Shown here one piece after another: positions 8,984 to 18,120 of a DNA stretch of 64,000 nucleotides. The notes under the pieces are model-generated. The model had not been told where the DNA came from. It saw only the letters and a program-made list of their open reading frames with translations, and searched no databases. A program made the translations under genes and the position numbers. Each line of letters opens with the position of its first letter. The stretch's first letter is position 1. Source of the stretch: Gammaproteobacteria bacterium (GTDB lineage Bacteria > Pseudomonadota > Gammaproteobacteria > Pseudomonadales > Halieaceae); NCBI GenBank assembly GCA_030427485.1, contig JAUICG010000005.1, positions 124,001 through 188,000 of the forward strand, read 5' to 3'.

Positions 8984-11900
8984 CTACGCCACTGCCGCTG
9001 CGAAGATGGAGAACAGATCACCAGGGAGTGGCACATCCAACTTCCAGGTTATTCCCATCGGCTTTTCAGATTCGTGAGAGACATAGGTCGCTGGTCCGAG
9101 AAACCAAAACGCTCGCTCATCGGTATTTTCACGAGCGAAGAGCATGATTCTTGAACCGTTTGCCACGTGATTACAATATCGTTTACCCGTTGGGCTGGAG
9201 GATCGAGTGCTTGACTGGCTTTCCCAATGAATCAGTTCCCGACTAATCGCATAGTCGCGATACATGGTCGTAGGTGAAAAGTTACCTTCAGATTTATCCA
9301 AAGTGAAGGCAAGCACGTCTACCCCCTCATCCTCTATCCACAACACGCCTTCTCGCCAAGGCTGTGTCCTGGCATACTCACCAACGCCAAACGCAGCCAG
9401 AATTTCTATTCTGGAGTATCTGCCATGGATTTGCAGTGGAGAATCCGTATGCGAAGCTAGGTCAGTGTGGATATGATCAATGTCCTCACGCCGCAGTAGG
9501 AATAGTTCCTTTATCTCTGCCACAATCTGGGGGTGCTCCCAAAGCACAGAGACGCCATGCGATAACGAATCATCCCGTTCCAAGACCTTGTCACAGGTGG
9601 CAGCCACAAGCATACGGAGCATCCTGCGTTCCCCGAGAGATAGGTTCTCGAGTTGTGGTTGGGCGCGGTAATCCAGATTCTTGATGTAAAAATCCAAGCG
9701 CTCTTCATCATCGATATGAAGCAACCGACCTATGGCGCGTCGAAGGACCGACTCATGCGGCCCTGCGCCGTGAAGATCTACATTCGCCGCTTCGAGATAG
9801 TCAGACCAGCTCTTGTTACCGGTATAGACGTCCTCTAGGCGTAGCCCACTTTCTCTCAGATAATTGTCGATAGTTGGCTCAATTCCTCCCTCGATCATCC
9901 GTATCAATTCACCAACCTTGTCATTCCATCGGCTAGGCAAAGCTGATTTGAGGCTCTCCAAAATAATGCCTCTGGCTACCTGGTCCAGTTCCATATGGCA
10001 ACCGGCCGGCAAGTACGGAAAAGACTGCTCAACTTGGTTCTTAAGCTGTTTTCGCGTTCCACCCAACAACGCAGAAAGCCGGAGATCGAATCTGAACTCC
10101 CTCCGGTGCATGCCTACAAAGTCGAGTACTGTGCATACAGACTTATGTTTACTCTTGCGAAGTCCCCTGCCCAACTGTTGCAGAAATAGAGTTGCACTCT
10201 CAGTAGGCCGTAATAGAAGTAGTGTATCGACTGTGGGGACATCGACGCCCTCGTTGAAAAGGTCCACAGAAAATAAGATCTGTATGCGACCGTCCGCCAA
10301 TTGCCTCAGAGCTTCATTCCTTTCAGTATCTGGTGTATCGCCCCACACTGCGCTTGCACTAATTCCAGCCTGGTTGAAACGTGTTGCCATAAATTTTGCA
10401 TGCTGAATGCTGACACAAAACCCCAGGGCTTTAATCGACCGAATATCATCAGTTCGAGTATCCAACTCCTTGATCACACGTCGCACCCACGCATCATCTG
10501 CCGTGTAGAGATTACTAAGTGCAGTGATTTCGTAGCCTCTACCCCTATGCCAAGGTATGTCACGTAAATCCAGGCCATCGTGAATACCATAGTAAGTAAA
10601 TGGCACTAGGCGATGCTGATCAATCGCATCCCATAATCTTAGTTCTGCTGCAATACGGCCATCAAACCAATCAAGTACTGATAATCCATCGGTCCGTTCA
10701 GGCGTTGCAGTCAGTCCCAGTAGCTGTTCCGGCGTCACATGTGACAGCAGATTTCTGTAGGAGGGAGCAGCCGCATGGTGGAATTCATCAACTATGACAA
10801 CATCGAAGTGATCGGGATCAAGATTGTCAAATCCAGCAGCGTTGAGTGACTGAATTGACGCAAAGACGTGCTCAAACTTACTCGGCCGACTTCTACCTAC
10901 CCACTTTTCTCCAAACGATGTATCTCGTAACGCGTAGCGAAATGTCGCCATACTTTGGTCTAAAATCTCTTCTCGGTGCGCCACAAACAGCAAACGACTT
11001 CTCGAGAGGCTCTCCCTCAAACGAGAATAGTCAACCGCTGCCATCACGGTTTTACCGGTTCCAGTAGCCGCTACCAGCAGATTCCGATGATGGCCCTGCC
11101 GGCGCGACACATTAACCTGTTCTAGCAAACGCTCCTGAAATGGCTCCAACCTCAGTTCCACGGGACTAAGAATAACGGCCGGACCTGTGGGGCGCTCAAC
11201 CGCTGTCTCGCGCTCGAACTCTTCGGCATCGAACACGCGGAAATCGCCTCCAGACCAATATGCATCGAACATTGAGGTCATCTTTCGAATGACGTCGGGG
11301 TTACGTAGGCCGGAGACTCGGAGGTTCCATTCGATACCACTCTCCTGCGCGGAAAAGGTCAGGTTGGATGAGCCAATATAGGCTGTGGATGCGCCGGATT
11401 CTCGGTGGAAGTGCCATGCTTTGGCATGAAGCCTAGCCGAACTCGTGTCGTAGGAGACCTTTATTTCGGCCCCTAGATCTTGGAGCATTTCTAGTGCTTT
11501 CAGCTCCGTTGATCCAGTATATGTCGTAGTTAAAATGCGCAAACTAGGGAGCGTGGAACTACGCTCACAATGTCGCCTCAAATTCTCTAGAAATGGCCTA
11601 ATGCCGCTGACTCGAATGAACGCTATAACAACGTCAATTCGATCCGCCGACTGAATCTCCGTCAGTATTTGCGAGCCTACACGAGGCTCACCACGAGCGT
11701 TAGTAAGTAGCGTTGTGTCTAGTAAAGGTGTCAATGGCGCACTGACATCAGGGGAAGATCCATCTGGATTGAGCGCCAGTACTGAGGTTAATACCTCTCT
11801 TGATGCCAGGAGCTGCTCTTCACCCACCTCAGCCTTTGCTATGGCAGTATCGATACTCTCAATCAGTTCACGTGCCAACTGGACGCCGACATCAACTCGA

Positions 11901-12085
11901 TCCTTTTCATTGACGCTAGAGAGCGCTGACATGAGCACTCGCCCCAAGTGCAACGCAAGACGGTCGCCGGCTTCCGAGGGAAGCAGTTTTCTTCGCCCGA
12001 TCGAGACTCTATCTTGGTCAATACTCTCTAGATCTCGACTTAGTGCCTCGGTAATTATCGACTCATAGAGTCCTTTCAAGGCCAT
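8984..12085 (-). CDS. PLD-like nuclease / superfamily 2 helicase / DUF3427 protein
   Basis: A 1033-residue multidomain protein. Residues about 115-290 form a phospholipase-D-like nuclease domain with HAKAWHF (HxK motif) and [11 protein letters not shown]. Residues about 310-680 are a superfamily 2 helicase with Walker [12 protein letters not shown] (near 342), the DEFHH Walker B box (near 430), [10 protein letters not shown] and the arginine-finger motif [10 protein letters not shown]. The remainder matches the DUF3427 C-terminal region found in this architecture. It follows a NUDIX gene by 37 bp on the same strand. GC content is visibly lower and AT-rich codons more frequent than in flanking genes, and the gene ends next to tRNA-Pro, all consistent with horizontal transfer. 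A role in defence against foreign DNA is inferred from domains and location, not shown. Confidence 0.85.
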   Translation of the reverse strand: MALKGLYESIITEALSRDLESIDQDRVSIGRRKLLPSEAGDRLALHLGRVLMSALSSVNEKDRVDVGVQLARELIESIDTAIAKAEVGEEQLLASREVLTSVLALNPDGSSPDVSAPLTPLLDTTLLTNARGEPRVGSQILTEIQSADRIDVVIAFIRVSGIRPFLENLRRHCERSSTLPSLRILTTTYTGSTELKALEMLQDLGAEIKVSYDTSSARLHAKAWHFHRESGASTAYIGSSNLTFSAQESGIEWNLRVSGLRNPDVIRKMTSMFDAYWSGGDFRVFDAEEFERETAVERPTGPAVILSPVELRLEPFQERLLEQVNVSRRQGHHRNLLVAATGTGKTVMAAVDYSRLRESLSRSRLLFVAHREEILDQSMATFRYALRDTSFGEKWVGRSRPSKFEHVFASIQSLNAAGFDNLDPDHFDVVIVDEFHHAAAPSYRNLLSHVTPEQLLGLTATPERTDGLSVLDWFDGRIAAELRLWDAIDQHRLVPFTYYGIHDGLDLRDIPWHRGRGYEITALSNLYTADDAWVRRVIKELDTRTDDIRSIKALGFCVSIQHAKFMATRFNQAGISASAVWGDTPDTERNEALRQLADGRIQILFSVDLFNEGVDVPTVDTLLLLRPTESATLFLQQLGRGLRKSKHKSVCTVLDFVGMHRREFRFDLRLSALLGGTRKQLKNQVEQSFPYLPAGCHMELDQVARGIILESLKSALPSRWNDKVGELIRMIEGGIEPTIDNYLRESGLRLEDVYTGNKSWSDYLEAANVDLHGAGPHESVLRRAIGRLLHIDDEERLDFYIKNLDYRAQPQLENLSLGERRMLRMLVAATCDKVLERDDSLSHGVSVLWEHPQIVAEIKELFLLRREDIDHIHTDLASHTDSPLQIHGRYSRIEILAAFGVGEYARTQPWREGVLWIEDEGVDVLAFTLDKSEGNFSPTTMYRDYAISRELIHWESQSSTRSSSPTGKRYCNHVANGSRIMLFARENTDERAFWFLGPATYVSHESEKPMGITWKLDVPLPGDLFSIFAAAVA

Positions 12086-12122
12086 CCGTTATATCCTTAT
12101 GATCACTTTCGGGCGAATCAAC

Positions 12123-12524
12123 TTAGCTATTCACCATAAGTTCTCGACAGTACTCCAACAGAGGTATGTCGGCGGGCGCCCATTCAACTGAAGCGAGCTC
12201 GTCTGCTGCCAACCAACGCAGTTCGTCGTGATCGATAAGCTGAAATTCACCCTCGAGATGCTCCACCTGGTATGCAAGAAGCCTTACCACTTTAGTGTCG
12301 TAGTCATATAGGCTTTCACCCAGAAAGCCCCCAACTTTCGCCGTGATGCCAAGCTCCTCTTGGAGTTCACGCAGCAAACAATTTTCCGGCGTTTCACCAG
12401 CTTCGACCTTGCCTCCGGGAAACTCCCAATATCCGGCCAAGTGCATTCCCGATTTTCTTCTGGCAGCGAAAACTCTGTTATCCGCAAGAATGACAGCGGC
12501 TGCGACGTCGATACAGTTCTTCAT
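12123..12524 (-). CDS. NUDIX hydrolase, MutT-like nucleotide pyrophosphohydrolase
   Basis: A 133-residue NUDIX protein with a complete box, G-x5-E-x7-RELQEELGI, preceded by GYWEFPGGKVEAGE. It resembles (deoxy)nucleoside triphosphate pyrophosphohydrolases of the MutT group that clean oxidised nucleotides. The ATG at 12524 (MKNCIDVAAAVILAD) is the natural family start; an 18-residue upstream extension is possible but does not resemble the family. It lies 37 bp ahead of the helicase gene, forming a two-gene unit with the same lower GC content. Pairing with a helicase suggests a role beyond housekeeping sanitation, but its substrate is unknown. Confidence 0.85.
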   Translation of the reverse strand: MKNCIDVAAAVILADNRVFAARRKSGMHLAGYWEFPGGKVEAGETPENCLLRELQEELGITAKVGGFLGESLYDYDTKVVRLLAYQVEHLEGEFQLIDHDELRWLAADELASVEWAPADIPLLEYCRELMVNS

Positions 12525-12531
12525 CCCTATG

Positions 12532-12560
12532 AAAATACTCGAGCGTAAGCCTGCTATCAA
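12532..12560 (-). promoter_or_regulatory. Candidate promoter of the NUDIX-helicase unit
   Basis: On the minus strand TTGATA (12560-12555), a 17-bp spacer and TATTTT (12537-12532) resemble a sigma-70 promoter. The expected transcription start falls within a few bases of the NUDIX ATG at 12524, so the message would be leaderless or nearly so. That makes the assignment uncertain. Confidence 0.35.
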
Positions 12561-12578
12561 TGAAAGCGCCACAGGCAA

Positions 12579-13066
12579 TCATATCCTAGAACCTTTGTGG
12601 CAGCGTCCGTCCATTTTTGCGGTTACGTCCTTTCTAAACGCCGCCAGCTGATCATTTTGCGATCAATTTGCGGCCTTTGGCTAGCAATCTCGACACTGAT
12701 GACCCGAATAGACCATGCGATCATCACATATTCGACGAACTAAGGGAGTCTGTCAGGCTCTGTTCCGCCACCGTCGTAGCGTTCATCAGCACGCTGACCA
12801 CCTCGGCGAACCTGTCGAATCGATTGTCCTTGAGCAATTCCACCGAATTGCAAATAGCATTATCCTGAGATGGCTGAGCCATTCTGTTTCTTCCTTTATC
12901 GCAATTCGCCAAAATCGCGATCTGGAGGATAACCCGGTGGCTTGGATTTTCAGAACCACCGAAAAATTACAGAAAGAATGATGCACTACCTTCAGAACCT
13001 TGCCCCAGGCTTCCAGAAAATGATCCAGCAATATCCTGGCGCGACAGACTGGTATACGCTTCTCCA
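12579..13066. other. Intergenic stretch with only weak small ORFs
   Basis: No confident gene is seen in this 488-bp gap. A 30-codon ORF (12978-13070, MMHYLQNLAPGFQKM...) ends in an ATGA overlap with the methyltransferase-HNH gene. It is itself joined by an ATGA overlap to an 88-codon ORF (12715-12981). The methyltransferase-HNH start lacks a clear Shine-Dalgarno sequence, so one of these could be a translated leader. On the minus strand a 62-codon ORF (12724-12912) contains LLKDNRFDRFAEVVSVLMNA, faintly like the N-terminus of an IS256-type transposase. None of this is strong enough to call a gene. Confidence 0.3.
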
Positions 13067-14761
13067 ATGAAAAGCACCCGCTACTACGACAACCACGCCA
13101 GGGCGCTGTCCAGCCAATACAACGCAGTCACCTCGGCCGCGGTACACGGTAGCTGGGCTGAAAAGCACCTGCCTGAGAAGCCTGGCTTTGCCTGCGATAT
13201 CGGCGCCGGGTCGGGGCGGGATGCCAACTGGCTGGCCGCTCAGGGCTGGGATGTCGTGGCTGTAGAACCCAGTGTGGAAATGCGCGAACTGGCTGCGCGC
13301 ACCTCGCTCCCCCAAGTCACCTGGCTGGACGATTCGCTGCCTCAACTGGGCAAGCTGCGCGCTATCGGCCACCGGTTTGATCTGATATTGCTGAGTGCCG
13401 TCTGGATGCATTTGGCGCCCGGCGAGCGGGAGCGGGCGTTCAGGGTGCTATCGGAACTGCTCAAACCGTCGGGCGTTCTCGTGATCACGCTGCGCCATGG
13501 CAGCGATGAACAGGAAAACGTGGAGCGCGGTTTTCACGCTGTCGCCGCGGAGGAAGTGCTGGAGTACGCGAAGCGTCGGGCTGTGGCGCTCACTGAGCGC
13601 GTCTCCGTGACGGACCAGGCGCGTGAGCACGTGTCCTGGGAAACGCTGGTTTTCACCCTGCCGGATGACGGTACTGGCGGCCTGCCGCTGCTGCGGCACA
13701 TCATCGTCAACGACAACAAATCTTCGTCCTACAAACTGGGCCTGCTGCGGGTGCTCACCCGCATCGCGGAGAGCGCGCCCGGCATCGTGGTGAGTCGAAC
13801 CGATGACTTTGTTGAGGTGCCGCTGGGCATCGTTGGTCTTTACTGGATCAAGCAGTACAAGCCGTTGCTACTGAAGCACAAAATCCGGCAGCATCCAAAT
13901 CCACGGCAGGGGTATGGCTTTGCCGGCGAGCACTTTCATCAACTTGCGGAGTTCTCTAACTATGACCTGCGTGTCGGAGCTTCCTTTGATGCCGAACGCG
14001 GTGCGGTTGTCACTGGCGCTATCAGGGACGCATGTAAGTCCATCGCGGAAATGCCTGCCCGATTTATTGTGTATCCGGGTCAGGACAGGCGAATATTTGA
14101 ACCTGACCGTAAATCGGTACGTCTACCCTGCCTGCCTGTCACGCTGTCCAAGCCATATCTCCTCCAGTTCGGCTCGTTTCGAATTCCGGCCGGGATCTGG
14201 CAAACCCTTGGCCAGTATGCGTGCTGGCTCGAGCCGGCGATTCTGCGCGAGTGGGCCAGTCTGACGCAGGGTTGGGGTGTCTCTGATTATGCGGCCACGG
14301 CCATGGGGGTGTTCGATTGGGAAGAGGGGAATCGTGACACGGGCATCGCGGCACGCCGGGTTACGGAACTGAGAGCGCGGGGGATGGCGGTACCCTGTAT
14401 CTGGTCTGCACGGAATATCAAGTCGCCCCACATCGACCACTGCTTTCCCTGGGCGAGGTGGCTGAACAATGACCTGTGGAATCTTATGCCCGCCAGTGCC
14501 ACCGTCAATAGCAGTAAAGGCGACAGGCTGCCCAGTGCAGCTGCCATGGCCGCAGCACACCCTCGCATCATCGATTGGTGGCAGCACGCATACATCGACT
14601 CCCCACTCAAAGACAAGTTTCTGCTGGAGGCCGGGATATCGCTGCCACAATTGAACGACGCAGAGCCTGCATTGGAAGATATCTACGCCGCTATGCTGCA
14701 CCAACGGGCCAGGCTCAAGGCAGATCAGCAACTGGCTGAATGGTCAGTGATCGAGAAGTGA
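13067..14761 (+). CDS. SAM methyltransferase - HNH endonuclease fusion protein
   Basis: A 564-residue protein. The N-terminus is a class I SAM-dependent methyltransferase with CDIGAGSGRDANWLAAQGW (SAM loop, residues about 43-61) and LLSAVWMHL. A middle region (about 205-420) begins NDNKSSSYKLGLLRVL and has no motif I can name. The C-terminus carries an HNH-type nuclease site, HIDHCFPWARWLNNDLWNLMP near 454-474, followed by ATVNSSKGDRLPS. Having a methyltransferase and a nuclease in one chain recalls single-polypeptide restriction-modification enzymes, but the N-terminal domain looks like a small-molecule type and lacks an obvious NPPY motif. It sits in the accessory block beside the helicase unit. 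GC is intermediate between island and core genes. Confidence 0.8.
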   Translation: MKSTRYYDNHARALSSQYNAVTSAAVHGSWAEKHLPEKPGFACDIGAGSGRDANWLAAQGWDVVAVEPSVEMRELAARTSLPQVTWLDDSLPQLGKLRAIGHRFDLILLSAVWMHLAPGERERAFRVLSELLKPSGVLVITLRHGSDEQENVERGFHAVAAEEVLEYAKRRAVALTERVSVTDQAREHVSWETLVFTLPDDGTGGLPLLRHIIVNDNKSSSYKLGLLRVLTRIAESAPGIVVSRTDDFVEVPLGIVGLYWIKQYKPLLLKHKIRQHPNPRQGYGFAGEHFHQLAEFSNYDLRVGASFDAERGAVVTGAIRDACKSIAEMPARFIVYPGQDRRIFEPDRKSVRLPCLPVTLSKPYLLQFGSFRIPAGIWQTLGQYACWLEPAILREWASLTQGWGVSDYAATAMGVFDWEEGNRDTGIAARRVTELRARGMAVPCIWSARNIKSPHIDHCFPWARWLNNDLWNLMPASATVNSSKGDRLPSAAAMAAAHPRIIDWWQHAYIDSPLKDKFLLEAGISLPQLNDAEPALEDIYAAMLHQRARLKADQQLAEWSVIEK

Positions 14762-14796
14762 ATCCCGAGTCCGTATCAACTTCCCTCTCCTCGGTA

Positions 14797-15075
14797 TCAC
14801 GCGGCCACGTTGATCGATACCTGCAAACCCAGCCGATGGGCGATGTCGACCAGACTGTCGAGCCGGAAATCATCAATCTTGCCCCTGAGCAATGCGCTTA
14901 CCCGCGTTTGGGTGATCTGCAGCAAGTCGGCGGCCTGCGCCTGGTTTAGTTCCCGGAGCGCTATGCGTTTTGCTATTTCCATCATCAATGCCGAGCGCAG
15001 CTTCAGGTTCTCCCTGCGAATCGTATCGTTCTCCAGCGCATCCCAGGCGCTGTTGAATTGGTTCTTCGTGCTCAT
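14797..15075 (-). CDS. XRE-family antitoxin-like DNA-binding protein
   Basis: A 92-residue protein with a helix-turn-helix (LNQAQAADLLQITQTRVSALLRGKID) and the N-terminal SAWDALEND that is typical of HigA-like antitoxins paired with Gp49/HigB-type toxins. In such pairs the toxin gene normally precedes the antitoxin. Here only about 115 bp separate it from the next gene, and the preceding frame encodes a short tail ending LALRQLHNEA. The toxin is therefore absent or reduced to a remnant, and this looks like an orphan antitoxin. It is convergent with the methyltransferase-HNH gene. Confidence 0.7.
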   Translation of the reverse strand: MSTKNQFNSAWDALENDTIRRENLKLRSALMMEIAKRIALRELNQAQAADLLQITQTRVSALLRGKIDDFRLDSLVDIAHRLGLQVSINVAA

Positions 15076-15190
15076 GTCTCATGCCTCATTATGTAGCTGC
15101 CTGAGTGCCAGCTTTGCGCCATCAATATTGTTGTTGGTTTGCATCAAAACTAACCCAAATGCCGGGTGAATTATAAATACAAAGCGACAC

Positions 15191-17431
15191 CTAAGGCGCA
15201 AAATTCTCCCCCCACCAATCCACCCCACAACCCCGCCGCCCGTCTCCCGGCCTGGAAATGACCACCGTCTCCCCATCCCGCACCATCACCCGCGCCGGAT
15301 CCGGACACGGCGCCCTCCCCGCACAGGCAAACCCGCTCTCCACCAGCCGGGGATTCGCTGCGAGCACCCGCCAGGTTCTCACATCGTCTTCATCCACGTC
15401 CTCGTCCGCGTCCATGTCGGCGATCAGCGCGGCCTTGCCCTGCAGGTCGGGCGGGTCCTGGCCCGCGGGCAGGTCGGGGAAGGACACGTGGGCCAGGCAG
15501 TCGATCGCCGCTCCCTGGCACTGCTTTATCACGGCGAGGTCCACGGCTTCCTGGATACGCCCGTCGTTGTCCAGGTCGGGGTCGCAGGCGTTGCCGTAGC
15601 CGTCCTGGTCCCAGTCTTCCTGCGGGTAGTTGGCGATGTGGATGCAGTTGTCGCAGGCGTCGCCGATGCCGTCTTCGTCGATGTCGGTTTGCGCGGGGTT
15701 CGGCTGGTAGGGGCAGTTGTCCAGTGTGTAGGCAAAGTCACCGGCGGCGAGCGTGAGCGGGTCGATGGGCGTCAGTGCGCCGGGAGCGCCGGCATTTTCG
15801 ATGGTATCCGCGGCGCCCGCTTGCATCGCGTTGCGCGCGGTGAGCGGCGTGTCGCCGAGCCTGATATTGGGCACGCCGTCATTGTCCCAGTCGCCGTCGG
15901 GGTCCAGCGCGGCATCCAGTATGAGTTGGCCGGCCAGCGGTTGCATGGGGGTGATCCAGTGGCGCGCGAGCCCCGATGCCATCGTCAGCCAGGCGGATTT
16001 CCCGCCGTGGAACGTAACCGGGAAGGCCCAGTTGGGGCCCAGTGAAAAGGCCACGAACTCGAGCGGGTATGCGGGCGTGCCGTTGCCTGCGCGGTAGCGA
16101 TAGCCCAGGTGGGTGAGGGCCAGGGCCGCGCCGAGTTTTTCATTGTGCTGTACGGATTCGGTGTCCAGGTTCTGGAAAGAGAGCCAGGAAGGCAGGCTGG
16201 TCTCGCCGATGGTCAGCGGGGTGTCTCTCGGCAGGCGCGTGCCGGTGGCGGCAGCAGCGCTACCTTCGCCGGGCGCAGTGAGCCCGTCGCCGTCGGCATC
16301 GCATGCCACCGGTGTGCTGCTGTCGAGGCTGTCCAGCAGGTGGCGCAGCTTGCCCTGGTAGGTGGCCAGGCCGTCGGGCTCGGCGGAGGGGTAGGTGCTG
16401 AGGCCGATCGCGAAGGGTACGCCGGCGGCGGCGTTGAGGTCGTAAAACGTCTTTGCCTCCTCCACGATGACCGGGTTCACGCAGGGCCGGTCGGCGCCGA
16501 TAAAGGATTCGAGCTGGAAGGTCGGGTAAACCGCGATGCGGCTATCGTCGAACCCGCCGTCGGCCACGCGCGCCACGATGGCCTGGTAGGTGGCGTACAG
16601 GTCCTGCCAGCTGTCCAGCCCGCACTGTTGCTTGTCCGGCGCGGTGCAGCGCGCCTCGTCGACGTAGCCGTTCACCTCCCGCCACGGGCTGAGATGGACC
16701 TCGGCGCCGAGGTCCTCGAAATACTTGAGATAGAAATACGCCACATTGGCCACCGCCGCGCGCGTGGCGGGCATCTTGAAACTGGGGCGCCGCCTGCCGT
16801 CGCCCTCGTCGTAGAGGAAGGAGTCGGGCCAGCCCTCGAGCCCCTGCGGGGGCCACGCGTAGGTCATCTGCGGCAGTGGGTGGAGACCGGCGTCGCGGGC
16901 GAAGGCCGGGTCGTAGCCGAACATGTGCGCGTAGAGGTAGATGAGCTTTTCTGACGTCGGGTCGCTGCCCGGCGCGAACGCGGACAGCGGCGCGCGCACA
17001 TGGTCATTCAGCCGCCGGTACCAGCGGCCTTCCGGACTCTCTGGCGGGAAGGACTCCAGCGTCGCGATGTACGCCTCGTAGGTGTGCGTCTTCTCGAACA
17101 CGGTCCACGGCAGCGGCATCGCGAACATGAAATTGTTCAGCACGATCACCGAGGAGTGCGCGGCCACCTGCCGCCACGAGCTGGGCCGCAGGTCGGAGTG
17201 AACATACGATACCGGGTTGTCCGGGTTGGTCTCGAAGTAGCATATCCACTGGTCCAGCTCGGTGTCGGGGTGCAGCCACATGCCGACGCGCGGCAGCGCG
17301 GCGCCCTGCTGTGCGGCCGGCGCGGTATCCGGCGCCACGCCTGTCGCGCAGGAGGCGGCGGTGAGGGCGGCCAGCACCAGCATCCCTGCGCGCAGTGCCG
17401 CCATCGCCCGTTGCTGCAAGGGCTGTGTCAT
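15191..17431 (-). CDS. Secreted lipoprotein with glycosidase-like region and thrombospondin type 3 calcium repeats
   Basis: A 746-residue predicted lipoprotein: the signal peptide ends in the lipobox LTAASC (Cys 28). Residues about 45-500 look like a secreted catalytic or binding domain rich in aromatic residues, with LSPWREVNGY, VYPTFQLESF and GETSLPSWLSFQ, reminiscent of TIM-barrel glycoside hydrolases, but no family is certain. Residues about 500-690 carry aspartate-rich calcium-binding loops of the thrombospondin type 3 kind (DNCPYQPNPAQTDIDEDGIG and DNCIHIANYPQEDWDQDGYG). The ATG at 17431 is preferred to a TTG two codons upstream. It is probably exposed on the outer membrane and may act on a polysaccharide or on cell-surface material. 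Confidence 0.65.
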   Translation of the reverse strand: MTQPLQQRAMAALRAGMLVLAALTAASCATGVAPDTAPAAQQGAALPRVGMWLHPDTELDQWICYFETNPDNPVSYVHSDLRPSSWRQVAAHSSVIVLNNFMFAMPLPWTVFEKTHTYEAYIATLESFPPESPEGRWYRRLNDHVRAPLSAFAPGSDPTSEKLIYLYAHMFGYDPAFARDAGLHPLPQMTYAWPPQGLEGWPDSFLYDEGDGRRRPSFKMPATRAAVANVAYFYLKYFEDLGAEVHLSPWREVNGYVDEARCTAPDKQQCGLDSWQDLYATYQAIVARVADGGFDDSRIAVYPTFQLESFIGADRPCVNPVIVEEAKTFYDLNAAAGVPFAIGLSTYPSAEPDGLATYQGKLRHLLDSLDSSTPVACDADGDGLTAPGEGSAAAATGTRLPRDTPLTIGETSLPSWLSFQNLDTESVQHNEKLGAALALTHLGYRYRAGNGTPAYPLEFVAFSLGPNWAFPVTFHGGKSAWLTMASGLARHWITPMQPLAGQLILDAALDPDGDWDNDGVPNIRLGDTPLTARNAMQAGAADTIENAGAPGALTPIDPLTLAAGDFAYTLDNCPYQPNPAQTDIDEDGIGDACDNCIHIANYPQEDWDQDGYGNACDPDLDNDGRIQEAVDLAVIKQCQGAAIDCLAHVSFPDLPAGQDPPDLQGKAALIADMDADEDVDEDDVRTWRVLAANPRLVESGFACAGRAPCPDPARVMVRDGETVVISRPGDGRRGCGVDWWGENFAP

Positions 17432-17560
17432 CGACAATAAGGTACCTCAACACCGCCGGGGTCGAAACCCGCGCTCACGTCGCGCAATAGCCCCGCTCCC
17501 GCATTATTGGTCTACCATAGGATACACGCCAGCGGGAATGTGAAGGGGGGGGGTGATATC

Positions 17561-18034
17561 GTGAACTGGGATGCAGTGGGCGCGGTTGCTGAAGCGATTG
17601 GCGGCATCGGCGTGATACTCACACTGGCTTACCTGTCCATCCAGATCCGCGGCAGCAACCGCGTGGCCAGCGGTCAGGCGCGGCAGTCGATGTCCGAATT
17701 CGCAATGGGCATCTCGAAGTTTCGCGCGGAGCACGCCGACAGGTACGCGAAGCTGGCATCCGGGGTCGACCTGAGTCCGGGGGATAAAGAGTTCCAGTAC
17801 TGGAGCCACATGCAGATGCTGAGCTTCGGGGAAGCCTACTTTCACCAGTTCGAGCTCAGGCTGATGGCGGACTCGCACTGGCAGGGGTTTTCAAACTGGA
17901 TGGAAAAGTATGTCGAAAGCCCCGGTTTTGAGGAGTTCTGGGCGCGTGAAGGGGCCAGCTTTTCGGCGGAGTATTGCGAGTGGGTCAATGAGAAGCGGGA
18001 AAATCGCCAGAGCCGGGTGACGCCGCAAACCTGA
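17561..18034 (+). CDS. Small membrane-anchored protein of unknown function
   Basis: A 157-residue protein starting at a GTG that follows a G-rich Shine-Dalgarno (17545-17553). Residues about 7-25 (AVAEAIGGIGVILTLAYLSIQI) form a single transmembrane helix. The rest is a soluble helical domain with many aromatic residues (QYWSHMQMLSFGEAYFHQFEL, FSNWMEKYVESPGFEEFW). Proteins of this plan are frequent in marine gammaproteobacteria and carry no assigned function. An upstream ATG at 17507 would add 18 unlikely residues. Confidence 0.65.
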   Translation: MNWDAVGAVAEAIGGIGVILTLAYLSIQIRGSNRVASGQARQSMSEFAMGISKFRAEHADRYAKLASGVDLSPGDKEFQYWSHMQMLSFGEAYFHQFELRLMADSHWQGFSNWMEKYVESPGFEEFWAREGASFSAEYCEWVNEKRENRQSRVTPQT

Positions 18035-18120
18035 CCAACGGCGGCTCGCAGTTCCGGCGCGAACAAACGCGCAGCGCGGCGTATCGCCGGGGCCCAGCAA
18101 TCACTGCGCGCCAGCGCGCT

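Noticed and set aside
12724..12912. An IS256-type transposase remnant on the minus strand
   Set aside because: The similarity covers about 20 residues and is from memory; no terminal repeats or further transposase motifs are present.
8926..15190. An integrated element with att sites using the tRNA-Pro 3' end
   Set aside because: No integrase gene and no second copy of the tRNA 3' sequence were found in the block, so the mechanism of acquisition stays open.
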